Shown piece by piece: positions 43,139 to 54,495 of a DNA stretch of 64,000 nucleotides. Position 1 is the stretch's first letter, and each line of letters begins with the position of its first letter. The notes below the pieces were generated by a model that was not told where the DNA came from, made no database searches, and saw nothing but the letters and a program-made list of their open reading frames with translations. The stretch is from Chiua virens (lineage: Eukaryota > Basidiomycota > Agaricomycetes > Boletales > Boletaceae): contig JAHNUO010000012.1 of assembly GCA_019787685.1 (NCBI GenBank), positions 558,001 through 622,000 on the forward strand, in the 5' to 3' direction. Position numbers and translations under genes: made by a program.

Positions 43139-43689
43139 CCCTTGGCAGCACTTTTTTCAACCTCCGATGGTCTTTCAGACCATTTACCGCCTACAAGGAA
43201 AATTGGTCTGAGAGACCCCACCACTCGCCTCCCTCGCCACCATAGGCCAAAATAGGCCAAATATGATTACGCAGTTTCTCATCTGCCTCGCAAGCTTGTC
43301 TCGCAGCCATCCGCGAAACCTGTATGCTGTCAACGAGGACCTCTCACGAGCCTCGACCGTGCCTCATTGCCCTCGCCCTCCCTCGTGAGGCATCGTCGAG
43401 GCCTTGCAAGAACCACTCCCGAGCCCTGACCGAGCCTCGATACCTCCCGACACACCTGCCCTGCCCGCCCACATTCGCCCAAGCGCTGCTGCGCCTGACG
43501 TGCACGTGCCAGTAGTCCGACGCCGTCGCATCCCTGTCCTCATCCTCCCGACACGCACGGACGCTCCCGCCCTTCCTGTCTCACGCCTGCTCGGCCTCGC
43601 TCGACGCCCTGCTCTCGCTGCCCCCGGGCCGCCCCACTGCTTTCTGTGCATCGGCATGAACGCACACGTGCCACGCGGCCCCCGCCTAC

Positions 43690-45510
43690 CCCTTCGCTTC
43701 ACCACCCCGGCCTGCCAAATGACACGATGGCGACAACAATGGCAACGACGCACTATTGTCGTTGTCGTCGTCGTCGTCGTCGCGTCGTTGCGTCGCCCTT
43801 CCCCACCCTTTCTCATCATCCCACCCAACGACAACGACACGATGACCGCGGTATTGCGGCCAGCGTGTCGCTGTTGCTGTCGTTGCGTCGTCGTCGTTGC
43901 GTTGCCCCCGTCGCGTCGCGTCGCCTTTCCCTCACCCTCATCCCATCCGACGATGACAACAACGCGATAACCACGTTGTCGACATCGCGTTGCATCGCCC
44001 TTCCATCACTAGCTCCCTCAGGCTCCCCCCCTCATCCCACCCGACAACGACGACACGACGACAACGACATGATAACCATGTCGTCGTCGTTGTGTCATTG
44101 CTGTCGCATCGTCATCCTCGTGGCATCATCGTCCTCATACCCTAGCCTGTCGAACGATGCGATGGCGATGGCAACAACAACGTCGCGATAATCACGTTAG
44201 CGTGATCGTCGCGTCATTGTCGTCGTCGTCGTCGTTTTGCTCCCATCCCGCCCAGTCCTCACCATGCCGTCGCACTCACCCTGCTCTCGCCCTCCTTGCC
44301 CTTTTCTCACCCTCTTGCCTCGTCTCCCCCACTGGAAATGACAACGATGATGCGATAACCGCGGTGTTGCAGTTATCGCGTCGTCGTCGTGTCGCCCTTC
44401 CCCACCCTTTTCTGCCGTCCCACCCGACGATGACAACGCAATAACCGTGCCACGTGGCCCACGCCCACCCCTTCACTTCACCACTCCGGCCTGCCAAATG
44501 ACACGATGGCAACGACAACGACAACGGCGCTATAACCGCGATAACGCGGTTATTGTGTCGTCGTCGTCGTCAGGCGAGGGAAGGGCGAGGAGAGGAGAGG
44601 CAAGGCAAGGCAAGGCGAGCCTGAGGGCGACGACAACGAGGGCGACGACGACGACGACGACGTGACGACCGCATTATCGCGGTTGTCGCGTCGTTTTCGT
44701 TGGTTTCGTCAGGCGAGAGGCGAGAGGCGAGGGCGACGACGATGACGACATGACAACCGCGTTATAGCGGTTATCATGTCGTTGTCGTTGGCGTTGGCGT
44801 TGGCGTCATCAGGCGAGGTGAGGGGTGAGGCAAGGCGAAGGCGGCGACGACGAGGGCAACGAAGGCGACTCAGAGAGCAACGAAGGCAACGACGACGTGA
44901 TAACCATATCACATCGTCGTTGTCATCGTTGTCATCATCGTCAGGCGGGATGAGGCGAGAGGTGAGGCGACGAAGGTGCCACCAAGACGAGGGCGACGAG
45001 AGCAAGATCGAGGGCGACGAGGGCGACGACAACGTGACGACCGCGTTATAGCGGTTATCACGTCGTCGTCGTCGTCGTCGTCGTCGGGCAAGGTGGGGCG
45101 AAAGGTGAGGTGATGAAGGCGAAGACAAGGCGACGAGAGCAAGATCGAGGGCGACGAGGGCGACGACAACGTGACGACCGCGTTATAGCGGTTATCACGT
45201 CGTCGTCGTCGTCGTCGTCGTCGTCGGGCAAGGTGGGGCGAAAGGTGAGGTGATGAAGGCGAAGACGAGGCGACGAGGGCAAGAGCGAGAGCGATGAGGA
45301 CGACGACAACGTGACGACCGCGTTATAGCGGTTATCACGTCGTCGTCGTCAGGCAAGGTGGGGCGAAAGGTGAGGCGAGGGCGAGGTCGACGAGTTGAGG
45401 GAGAGGCAAGGTGAGATGATGTGAAGGCGGCGACGAGGGGGAGAGCGACGACGACGACGTGACAACCGCATTATAACGGTTATCGCGTCGTCGTCGTTGC
45501 CGTCGGACAA
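43690..45510. repeat. Hairpin repeat array, left block
   Basis: About 14 palindromic units, roughly one per 100-140 bp, share a core like GATAACCGCG...CGCGGTTATC flanked by (GAC)n on one side and (GTC)n on the other. At 44,990-45,350 three near-identical units of about 137-140 bp stand in tandem (GTTATAGCGGTTATCACG at about 45,045, 45,182, 45,322). Spacers are C/T-rich before about 44,560 and G/A-rich after it. Confidence 0.8.
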
Positions 45511-45920
45511 GGTGAGAACACATACCTGTAGCTGTACCCGTGCACGCGTACATAACTCGTGCTACGGGTATGGGTATGGGCACGGGTCACAAGAGTGTGA
45601 CCCGTACCCATGCAGAACCCTATATATCATCCTGACGAGGCAACTTGAAGCCTGAGGGTGGTAACACAGGAGGGAAAGACGAGGGTGGATGGTATGACAC
45701 AGTGGTGTGTCATCGCAGCGGAACAACAGGTTGGTGGCACAACTTGAAAGGCCTGGGGGTGGTAGCATGAAGGAAGGAAGGAAGGGGGGACAACTTGACG
45801 AGGGAAGTGCGACATGCGATGCGACAGCACAAGGACACGACAGTGCTGCGTCACATTGTTGTGTCGTGGTGGTGCAATTGTAATTCTACGGGATGATCCG
45901 AGCCAATCACGTAACGAATA

Positions 45921-47045
45921 ATGATCCTACTGATACTGATTCTGTGATAGTTGTGATATTCTCCTCTCTTTCACTTTATCAGGCTTCAGCAGTGATCCAG
46001 CTTCCTCCAAACTATGCAGGCCTCATTGAATGATGTATATATAGATATTCTACTGTATATATTACTGCCCATAATGTCTTAAACATTATCTAGGACACAT
46101 TTATTACTTTTGTGCAATGAATATATTTAAAGGGATTTAAAGGGTATATTGTCAGGGCAATGTTGTATTATCCTGGCTCCTATGCTACTCTAATACTCTC
46201 TATTTTACTGTATTTTTTGGATGAGGATTGAAGACGTGAGGAGCGACTCAAACATATGAGATGCGTGGGAAACCATCTGAAAACTTAGGAGACTTTGAAA
46301 ACAAATCAAAAACTTGACATTGTGGCTTCCACAACGCCTTAAGCACCATTCTAAGTAGTAGATAATCTATTTGACATGCCATATAACATGTGTACACTGT
46401 GTGCCTAGCCTATCTTGATTTTTAAGACATCAAAATTGCGAACATGCATTCCATGAGGTTACTTTGAGTATATGTGCACGATCATGTTGACATTGAAGCA
46501 ATTGCACTGAAGAGGTGTTTTTGCAGTTTCCATGTCTTAGAAATAGAATAAGCTAGGCACATGATGTACACAAGTTCTATTGCATTCTACATACATTATC
46601 TACTGTTTAGATTGGTTCCTGAAGCGTTGTGGAAGCCATAATGTCAAGTTTTTGATTTGTTTTCAAAGTCTCCTGAGTTTTCAGATGGTTTCCCACGCAT
46701 CTCATATGTTTGAGTCGCTCCTCACGTCTTCAATCCTCATCCAAAAAATACAGTAAAATAGAGAGTATTAGAGTAGCATAGGAGCCAGGATAATACAACA
46801 TTGCCCTGACAATATACCCTTTAAATCCCTTTAAATATATTCATTGCACAAAAGTAATAAATGTGTCCTAGATAATGTTCAAGACAGTGTGGGCAGTGAT
46901 ATATATGGCAGAATACATAGGCATAAATCATACAACACTACATACACAATTCTGGGGGAGCTGGATCACTGTGAAAGCATGGGAAGGTGAAACATGGGTC
47001 AGGAGGAGAATGTGACACAACTATCACCAGGACTGATCCTGGTGA
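45921..47045. repeat. 1.1-kb foldback (imperfect palindrome)
   Basis: Left arm about 45,921-46,440 and right arm about 46,520-47,045 are reverse complements with scattered changes. A good stretch is GACTTTGAAAACAAATCAAA (46,291-46,310) with its complement near 46,650. A small centre lies near 46,480. The AT-rich sequence contrasts with the GC-rich array around it, so it may be a separate insertion. Confidence 0.75.
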
Positions 47046-47399
47046 TCTGTGCTGCTGATATGTTGTAGATATGTTTTAAACCTCCCAGAGAATACGTTAT
47101 TCGTGGGGCATTACCTGAATGTTTGAAAAAAGCGGTCATGTTTTTCTTTTTCCAACAAATCCACATTATCACTGTACATCAGGTTTCATATCCCAAATTG
47201 AGCATTCACACACATATAATAGTACATCACATTGCATATATACAGACAAATGACGTGATGTACTGTGAGGAAGCAGGGAAAAAGAGAAAGAACATATTAC
47301 CATTTCTGAAACACGACATATCAAGCATGCCACAATATTTCCTAATAAGGAGCGAGAGTGGGTGTTTGTCAATGTGCACGTGAAGTTCAAATGTTCGAC

Positions 47400-49095
47400 A
47401 ACCACAATGATGACGCCGACACCGACGTGACACGGCGACTCAGAGGATGATGACAACGACACGATAACTGTGCTCTCGTTATTGTGTCGTTGTCTTTATC
47501 CTCATGATCGGAAACCTGAAGGAAGCATGAATGACGCCATGTCACAATGATGACAATAATGAAGACGAAGACGACGTGACCCACACGCGACGCGATGATT
47601 ACCGTGTTATTGTCGTCGTCGTGCGAGCCATCTTAGACGTGTAGAAAGGGGGAGGGAGGCGCGGCGCAGCGCAGCGCAACAAGGACAATGATGACGACAC
47701 GACAACCGTGTCTCAACGGTTGTTGTGTCATTGTCACAGGTATTCTAGACGAACAGGGAAGGAGAGAGAAGGGCGAGAGGGCGAGGAAAGGCAAAGGTGA
47801 CGCGACAATGATGACGACGCGACAACAACGACATGGTTATCATGTCGTCGTCGTCATGTCGTCGTCGTTGTCAGGTGAGAGCCTGAGGTGCCAGTGCTGG
47901 AAGGGCAACGCAACGCGATGTCGACAACGACGCAGGTATTGCGCCACTGTCATCGTCGGAAGGGGCGAGGTGAGGGAAAGGCGACGCGACAACGACATGA
48001 TAACCACGATACCGCGGTTATCGTGTCGTCGTCATCGGGTGGGATGACACGAAAGGTGATGGAGGGCGACGCGACGCGACAACGTGGTTACCGCGTCATC
48101 GTCGTCGGATGGGAGGATAGGGCGAGGGAGGGGCAACGCGACGCGACACAACGATGACGAAACCGATGCAACAACAGCGACAACGACACGATGACCACAG
48201 TATCGCGGTTATCGTGTCGTTGTCGTTGTTGGGTGCGATGATGGGAAGGGTGCGACATGATAACAACGACACGATATGTCGTTGTCATCGTCCTGTGGGA
48301 CGAGGGGCGAGGGTGAGGGAGGAGCAACATGACAGCGACAACGACGTGATAACCGCACAATTGCGGTTATCATGTCGTTGTCGAAGTTGGGTGAGACGAG
48401 GATGAGGGAAGGGGGAGCCGAGGGCAAGGAGGGTGATAGTGAGATGTCAATGAGCACGTTGGGACCGTGCGCATCGACAAGGTGGCGAGGTCCACAACGT
48501 CGTCATTGGGTGGAACGGCCCGGGGGGAGAGGGCGACGGAAGGGCCAGTCAAGGGCAAGGAGGGTGAGGGCGAGGGCGAGATGACGGCGGGCGCGTTGGG
48601 ACTGTGCGTGTCAGACAAGGTGGCGAGGTGAGGGAAGGGCAACCCGATGTGAAAAAACGCGATGCGACGACAACGACGTGACAATCGCAATACGCGATTG
48701 TCATGTCGTTGTTATCCTCAGGTGGAATAAGGGGAGAGGGTGAAGAGAGGGTGAAGAGAGGGCAAGGAAGGCGAGGGCGAGATGACGGTGGGTGCGTCGG
48801 GGCCGTGTACATCCGCATTGGACGAGGGGAGAGGCGAGGGAAGGCCGAAATGGTGCGACAAAACACGACGCGACGATGACGGCGACGTCGTCACAATAAC
48901 CGTATCGTTGAGTGGGAACGGTGGCGAGAGGTGAGAGGGCGAGGAGGGCAAGAGCGAGATGATGGCGAGCGCGTCGGGACCGTGTGCATCGGACGAGGTG
49001 ATGAGGGGAGGGAAGCGCATCGTGACGACAATGACGACGACGTGATAACCGCACTATGATTGCGGTTATCACGTCGTCGTCATCGTCCAGTAGGA
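47400..49095. repeat. Hairpin repeat array, right block
   Basis: About 12 more units of the same kind occur, for example GTGATAACCGCACAATTGCG with its mate (about 48,342) and GTGATAACCGCACTATGATT (about 49,043), with G/A-rich spacers (GAGGTGAGGGAAGG). Arms vary in sequence but keep pairing, as if changes are matched on both sides. Confidence 0.75.
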
Positions 49096-49495
49096 CATGG
49101 CGGGAGGGGTGAGGGAGGGAAGGGCAAGGTGAAGGCAAGAGCGCGTCGGGACCGTGCGCCGATCAGACGAGGGAGGACCGGCGAGCAGTGTGACATCGTG
49201 ACATCCGGGCGCGTCGGGCGAGGGCAGGGACGGCAAGGGCGGGACGGTGGCAGGCACATCGGCCGTGCGCATCGGACGAGGTGAGGGCCGGCGAGCACCG
49301 TGACGTCATGTCATCCGGGCACACCGGGAGGTGAGGACGAGGAGGCGTGAGGAGGCATGAACGGGGACAAATGCGGCCTCGGAAGAGGCACCTGCGAGCC
49401 TCGTTCGAGGCCCAAGCTGGGCCCAAGCTAAATTTGGGCCCAGAGGCCTCCAACGAGGCCGGTCTAAGAGACCTATTGTCACCTACAACGAAAAT
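49096..49495. other. Right subterminal region of the Mutator-like element
   Basis: G-rich sequence without hairpin units, then GGCCTC/GAGGCC-rich sequence (49,370-49,465). The left end (43,183-43,690) has matching CCTCG-rich sequence, so the subterminal regions are partly inverted copies. Confidence 0.5.
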
Positions 49496-49551
49496 TGGTC
49501 TGAAAGACCATCGGAGTTTGAAAAAAGTGCTGCCTGAGGTGTCCCGTCTCA

Positions 49552-50180
49552 TCCGCCATCGACTTCGTGCCAGCCCGGTTTCATTCCTAGCGTTTACAGA
49601 TCATCCGAGTTCAATCCGAGTCCAATCCGAGTCAACGCGATCCAATCCGGTGCTTTCGTACGTATTCCGCTTCATCCGATTTGACTTGTTCTACTCGATT
49701 TGGCCTTATTAAGGTCATTACTATCCTAACACCTTCCCTTTCTTTGTCATCTACAAGGTTTGACACCCCTTCTTTCCATACTCACCCTACGTCAATCCTG
49801 TACACTTACTTAGGGTCGGATTACCTTTAACAGTCCTGGGATATGCCCAGGACTATAAAACCCTGTTTCTAACACAAAAATATTGTCTTTCTGCATTCAG
49901 GAGATCTCCTGTTTACTCTCCCGTGCGTGAGTGAGCTGGATAGCTTCTCTTTTACCTCGTCCTATCGTTCCTCGACGTCTCATCTACTCGAATCAATACC
50001 CTCATCGCTTCGCCCCCACCCGGATACTCTTATATCGACCGCTTTTCATTCCGGATTGTCCAGCAGCTTCTAGGACTCTTAGACAAACCTGAATCCATCA
50101 TCCCTTCAAACATAACCCCCCTTGGGACGAACTTATCGCCCCACCTTTCTTCTCATTCAACCTTATACTTCTTTTCTACA
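49552..50180 (+). repeat. E5 3' LTR, remaining 629 bp
   Basis: Continues exactly where 43138 stops, counting the 10-bp duplication once. It gives a 707-bp LTR, 3 bp shorter than the 5' copy. Confidence 0.88.
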
Positions 50181-50436
50181 ACGTGATGATAAAAAGGCTG
50201 AGAAACGTGCACGCTATGAACTTGACCTCTGGCGCAGCCAAGAACGGTCTCGTCATCGTCATTCACAACGTGAACATGAACAGGAGTTGCAGCAGGAACG
50301 TCAGAAGCATGAGAAGGAGATGAAGGACAAAGATATCACTGCACTCCAGCTCCAGCTGGAGATCGAGAAGATGAGACTTCAGAGGCTAGCAATGGAGAAG
50401 GGGCCTGGCACAAGTGGTGAGGAACAAGAAACATGA
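50181..50436 (+). pseudogene. Harbinger-type ORF1, right part
   Basis: The frame RDDKKAEKRARYELDLWRSQ continues as a Glu/Gln/Lys-rich coiled coil (LQLQLEIEKMRLQRLAMEK) to TGA at 50434-50436. It directly continues the frame that ends at 38022. Only the frame after the duplicated ACGT belongs to the host gene; the apparent start within the LTR does not. Confidence 0.6.
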
Positions 50437-50614
50437 TGCCATGCCTGACATATGTTGACTGACAATTACCAAAGGTATTTTGATCATCGTCATGTAGTTT
50501 AGTGTTGTATCCAAGTCTGAGTTGTAGTATCTCAGCTCGTTTCCTGTATATGTAATCTAATTTTTCAAAAATGAAAAGAGTTGATGTTTCAGTTGTTCAT
50601 GAAGCCTTTGTCCA

Positions 50615-52209
50615 TCAGAGCCAATCCAATTCCCCCCCCCTTTCCTCATCTCTCGGATTTCCCCCCTCCTCTTCCTCCTCTTCCTCCTCTTCCTCCTCTT
50701 CCTCCTCTTCTTCCTCTCCAGGTTGTCTCCTATGATCATAGCCACCATAGTTGTTTGCATATGTTCTTGCAGATATGTTTTTTCCGAGGTCTTCTTCAAT
50801 CTCAATGATCATGTTGTGAAGGACAAGGCATGTTGTAATCCAGCATTTGACATATTCCCAGTCTTCTTCTGTTTGAATTTGAACTCGTATCTCCCGTAGT
50901 GACTGGAATCTCCCTTTGATAGAGCCATATAAGTGCTCAGACCGTACTCAGACCTATAAAATTATTTGAATAACTCAGAGTTTGATTAAGTTACTAACCT
51001 TTGAAAGATGATAATTAAACTTTTTCTGATCCCTAGATAAACTCCCCCCTGCAGGCTTTTTATAAGGGACAATACACCAAGGGTGACAGCCATAAGCAGT
51101 ATCAGCCCAAATCCACTCATTGGGCTGGAGAAACTTGTCAGGGACTCTTGCAATTTCAGAATATTGAAAGGCACTAGAGTCATGTAGGCTTCCAGGCATT
51201 GCAATGGCATAATCCACAATCCGTAGATTATGTGGCAATATGACAAGCTAAAAAAATATAAAATTAGCACATAAAAATATTTATCAAATAGAAATACCTG
51301 ATTGGTTGTTGAATAATTGGATTTGCAATCATAAAATCCCTCTCCATACCAACCTGGCTTCTGATAAAGATTGAAAAGTGTTCCATCAACTGTCAAAAAC
51401 CCTCTCTTCCATTCTGGACATGTCTTTTCTTCCACATACTCTTGAGCCTTGCGTTTGTCTTCCTGATCACGAGGATTGGTGAGATCAAAGTGGATATAGT
51501 CCTTGTGGAGGGATAGAATCGCTGTCATCACCTGCTTATAGCAGTTATGAACTGTGCCAACAGAGACACCAGCCCATTCTGCTACATCCTGAGAAGTGGC
51601 TCCATTCCCATAGTGGCCTGCACCATTTAAGAAAATGGCAAGCTGGACAGAAACAGGAAGCTGGGGAGAACTGGGATTGTTGCCAAATGCATAGTGATCC
51701 TGGATCTTGTGGACAATTTCAGTGAAGACATCATAGGGTACACATAACTTGCGCTGGAAGAGCCGAGGGTGGGTAAGCTTCCACTGATCAAGAAGATGAA
51801 TTTGAGGCTGGCGAGCAGGAGGGGGAAGGTGGTTGAAGACTTGGGCTTGAGATACATCATCATGGAACCTTTGAGTGAGGTTGCAGAAGTCAAGGAGTGG
51901 AATGATGAAAGAGAGATCATCATCTGATGAAGATCCATCAGACTCAGACATAGAGAGACCAGGACCAGGGGTATCCAAGTCAGCAGACTCAGAATCAGAC
52001 TCAGAGGTTGAGTCAGATCTGCTTGATGCCATATCCACATCAGTGGATGGAAGGATAGAGGATCTAGGATCAAATTCTGAGTCAGTACTATCACCATGTA
52101 CCTCCTCTATTGCCTGCTGAAGCATGGCAAGATATACTTGAAGCCCAAGTGCTTGTTGTGCTTCATGTAGGGCAGCAAGGAATTTCGCACGAGCAGATTG
52201 ATGGGGCAT
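50615..52209 (-). CDS. PIF/Harbinger transposase (DDE_Tnp_4 type)
   Basis: Three exons (51298-52209, 50995-51247, 50615-50946) give 498 residues. The first ATG is 52209 (MPHQSARAKF). The N-terminal region is acidic and Ser-rich; a helix-turn-helix-like block follows (SQDVAEWAGVSVGTVHNCYK). Catalytic triad: D in FLTVDGTLF, D in WIWADTAYG, E in VIRSEHLYGSIKGRF. The third acid is reached only with donor GTAACT and acceptor GTCTGAG; this joins HLSKVI / RSEH. The end is a Glu run of about 17 (GGA/GAG repeat) and then stops at 50615. One base's slip in the nearby G9 run opens a frame to 50557 ending GQRLHEQLKHQLFS, which looks like the real C-terminus. It cuts and pastes its own element; terminal repeats were not found. 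Confidence 0.8.
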
Positions 52210-52674
52210 GATGGTCAAGCTTCTCGAGACTCGGGCTGCACATATATATACACCTCTGGATGTATTTTTGTTATCTATGCAGTGATTCTAGGACACAGTT
52301 ATACTTGGTATCTGTGACTGGCACAGCCGCCCTCCAGTTGCCTTATTCGGGGCGACGAGTCACGGCGTCGACCGGCTCACACAAACCTTGTCGGGCTCGC
52401 TTGGACATTTCTGTCCGCTCATTTGACACTCTTTTTGCTGACATACTCACGTTTTTTGGTGAGGTAAGCTCGCACTTTCGGACAGGTGAGACACCCTAAT
52501 AATTGTCTTGCCCGTCTTGTGCCGAATCGCTTATCGCCATAAGCGCGGCAAGTCTGCTTTAGTCGTGAATAAGACGAAAAAAGACTTTTGTAAAATTACT
52601 GATGTGTCAACGTTGTCGATGCAGTATCAATCTATCTACAAGTACTAAGTCCTCCACCATTCATGTATCTAACA
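52210..52674. other. No gene recognised
   Basis: Upstream of the transposase start and beyond the stop of paralog C. The right terminal repeat of the Harbinger element should lie here, but I cannot see it without its left partner. Confidence 0.4.
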
Positions 52675-54495
52675 TTACCGATCACGGGTTTCCAGAAGTG
52701 CCACAGGGGCCATTGTAGCCCCAACTACACCACCAACGATGGTTCCGACCGCTCCGCCGTATTCCCCCCCTTTGTTCGCAAAGCCGTGAACGATCGACTT
52801 CATGTCCCCGAGGATTGAACCTCCCCGACCAGCATTCTGTCCCTTCTTGACGTCCACCGTCGCCCGGCGAAGTCGTTCCTCCAGTTCTTGCTGTTTCTCA
52901 CCAACTTTTCTAATACGGCGCAAGGAATCATGATCACTCCTTTCAAGTGCCTGTCGCTTCGTCTCGTAGTACTCATCCTGGGGGTGCTCCTCGGGTTCCT
53001 GCAGCGCTTGGCCAGATTCGTACAAATAGCGTGATCCGCGACGCTGTGCGTGGTCTGGGGGAGATTGCAAAGGAACACCCCTCTGCGCCATTTGATATGC
53101 CGTTCCGGAGGCTTCGGGCTCCTCGCGCTGCTTGACAGCATCGATCTGCATCAAAAGCTCTTCCACCTGTCTCGCCGTTTCGTCTCGACTGGCTCGCAAC
53201 TTTACAGCTTCACGCTCAACTTCCTCGTGCAACTCTGCTGTGTGATTCCGTTCAGTAACCAGCTTTTCATGGGGGTGCTGGATGGGCCTTCCCAATCGCT
53301 GTCGATCATCATCGACACGGGCCATCTTTCCCTGGATAGTTCGACGTTCTCGCTCCAACTCAGCCCTCAAGGCTTCGTCGTGCGTCTTTGCAGCCTCTTC
53401 CAGTTCACCTTTCAGGTCGGCCAGTTCCTTTTCGTGCTTCATCTGCATCTCCCGCATCTCTGCAGTGAGGACCATGCCAGCCGATGTATCTGCAAGTGGC
53501 TTGCCCATCCGCAACTCTTCTTGAATCTGCAATGTCACCGGATGGAAGGCGGTGAACTTGGACACAATGTGTTTCGCCGACTCGACCGTGTTGGCATGAC
53601 GGCACATATCCGCTCCAGCCTCCAAAAGGGGCTGAAAAGCGCCTTGTTTCAGGGCTGCCTCCCTATCGTTTCCTTCCTGCTCAGTGACGCGGCTCCAGTT
53701 GGTAGTGACGAAGCGAACGTTGCGAAGGCCTTGCTTTCCGCAAAGGGCTTCGAACATGCGGATGTTCTTTCGTGCAATGCCGCCAACGCGCGGATCTGAG
53801 ATGCGATGCATGTAGATGATCCCGTTCAGTTTCCGGGCCCTGCTAGATTTTTATTCGTCAGAAAATTTGTAATTAAGGTACCAACGATCCGAAACACTAA
53901 CCCACTCTCAGGCTCCAGAAAGCGTACAATCTTCTCCAAGATGTCCGTGTCAGTCACGTCGTCCCGGGAATCGTCAAAACCTGGCACGTCGACAAGAATT
54001 ATGCGACGACCTTGTTCTCTATACTCTGCCGTTTGAATGTCGGACGTTTGGGATTCAGGACGATGGCCAATCTTGATTCGATCGTCATTGGTAAGAAAAT
54101 TGATGAACTGCCAATAACAAACTTAACCGTGACTCTACGTCTGACGAAGCACACAACGCTCACCGTCGACTTTCCTACCGAGGGAGGCACGGGTGAATTC
54201 GGACCCAAGGTATTCTGCAATGAGTTTAAACTTACCGGTACCGGTTGCACCCATGAGTCTGCGTATGTCTATTAATTATCATTACACTGAATCGATGTGA
54301 TGATACATACGCTACCATTATTTCAGAATTATCTGGTGCAACCCGTTTGCCTCTAACCTGCATAACGGTAGGAGATCTCGTAGAGGGGTGAGATGTAGCT
54401 GGATTAGAGGGTATCGGTAGGGCCCCAGTTGAAGTCGGGTGTGTTTCGCAGCGGAAACGAAGTTGAGCTCGAACGAGCGTCAAAAGGGATGACAT
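52675..54495 (-). CDS. P-loop GTPase/coiled-coil protein, paralog C
   Basis: Five exons: 54311-54495, 54236-54258 (23 nt), 54164-54174 (11 nt), 53902-54107 and 52675-53842, joining to 530 residues. G1 is LMGATGTGKST, G3 is DVPGFDD and the G4-like block is TTNWSRV. A long coiled coil follows (ELADLKGELEEAAKTHDEAL), then a Gly-rich hydrophobic C-terminus GGAVGTIVGGVVGATMAPVA that could insert in a membrane. The start at 54495 gives a Pro/Ser-rich leader (MSSLLTLVRAQLRF); a later ATG at 54363 is possible. The microexon pattern is the same as in paralogs A and B. No lesion is seen. The role is unknown; coiled coil plus hydrophobic tail suggests a membrane-bound GTPase. Confidence 0.82.

Larger units (their letters stand above)
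43139..49541. mobile_element. Mutator-like non-autonomous element, 6.4 kb, hairpin-filled
   Basis: It is flanked by the 10-bp duplication TCCCGTCTCA (43129-43138 and 49542-49551). Terminal inverted repeats of 39 bp (43144-43182 and 49496-49534) differ at one base and start GGCAGCACTTTTTTCAA. A 9-10 bp duplication is typical of the Mutator superfamily. No transposase is visible. The interior is GAC/GTC-rich with hairpins, and a foldback is in the middle. Open frames here are low-complexity Arg/Ser/Thr/Asp runs from triplet repeats, not genes. Confidence 0.75.
38023..50180 (+). mobile_element. E5: non-autonomous LTR element (LARD-like)
   Basis: LTRs start TGTAGGAG and end TTCTACA. The duplication ACGT (38019-38022 and 50181-50184) flanks the element, and removing the element rejoins the host frame exactly (GAR / DDKKAEK). 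Inside are a gag-like ORF and an antisense spliced gene, but no protease, RT or integrase. The 3' LTR is split by a 6.4-kb DNA element. It must rely on another element for reverse transcription. Confidence 0.85.

Noticed and set aside
43324..45854. Many Arg/Ser/Thr/Asp-rich ORFs on both strands
   Set aside because: They are triplet-repeat (GAC/GTC) translations of the hairpin array; all six frames give similar low-complexity text.
43690..49095. Regular repeats with spacers, as in a CRISPR array
   Set aside because: Units are palindromic and diverged, spacers are low-complexity and uneven, no cas genes are present and the host is a eukaryote.
50122..50184. ORF1 start at 50,122 inside the E5 LTR
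   Set aside because: The first 21 codons are LTR sequence that is identical in the 5' LTR; the coding frame belongs to the gene interrupted at 38,022.
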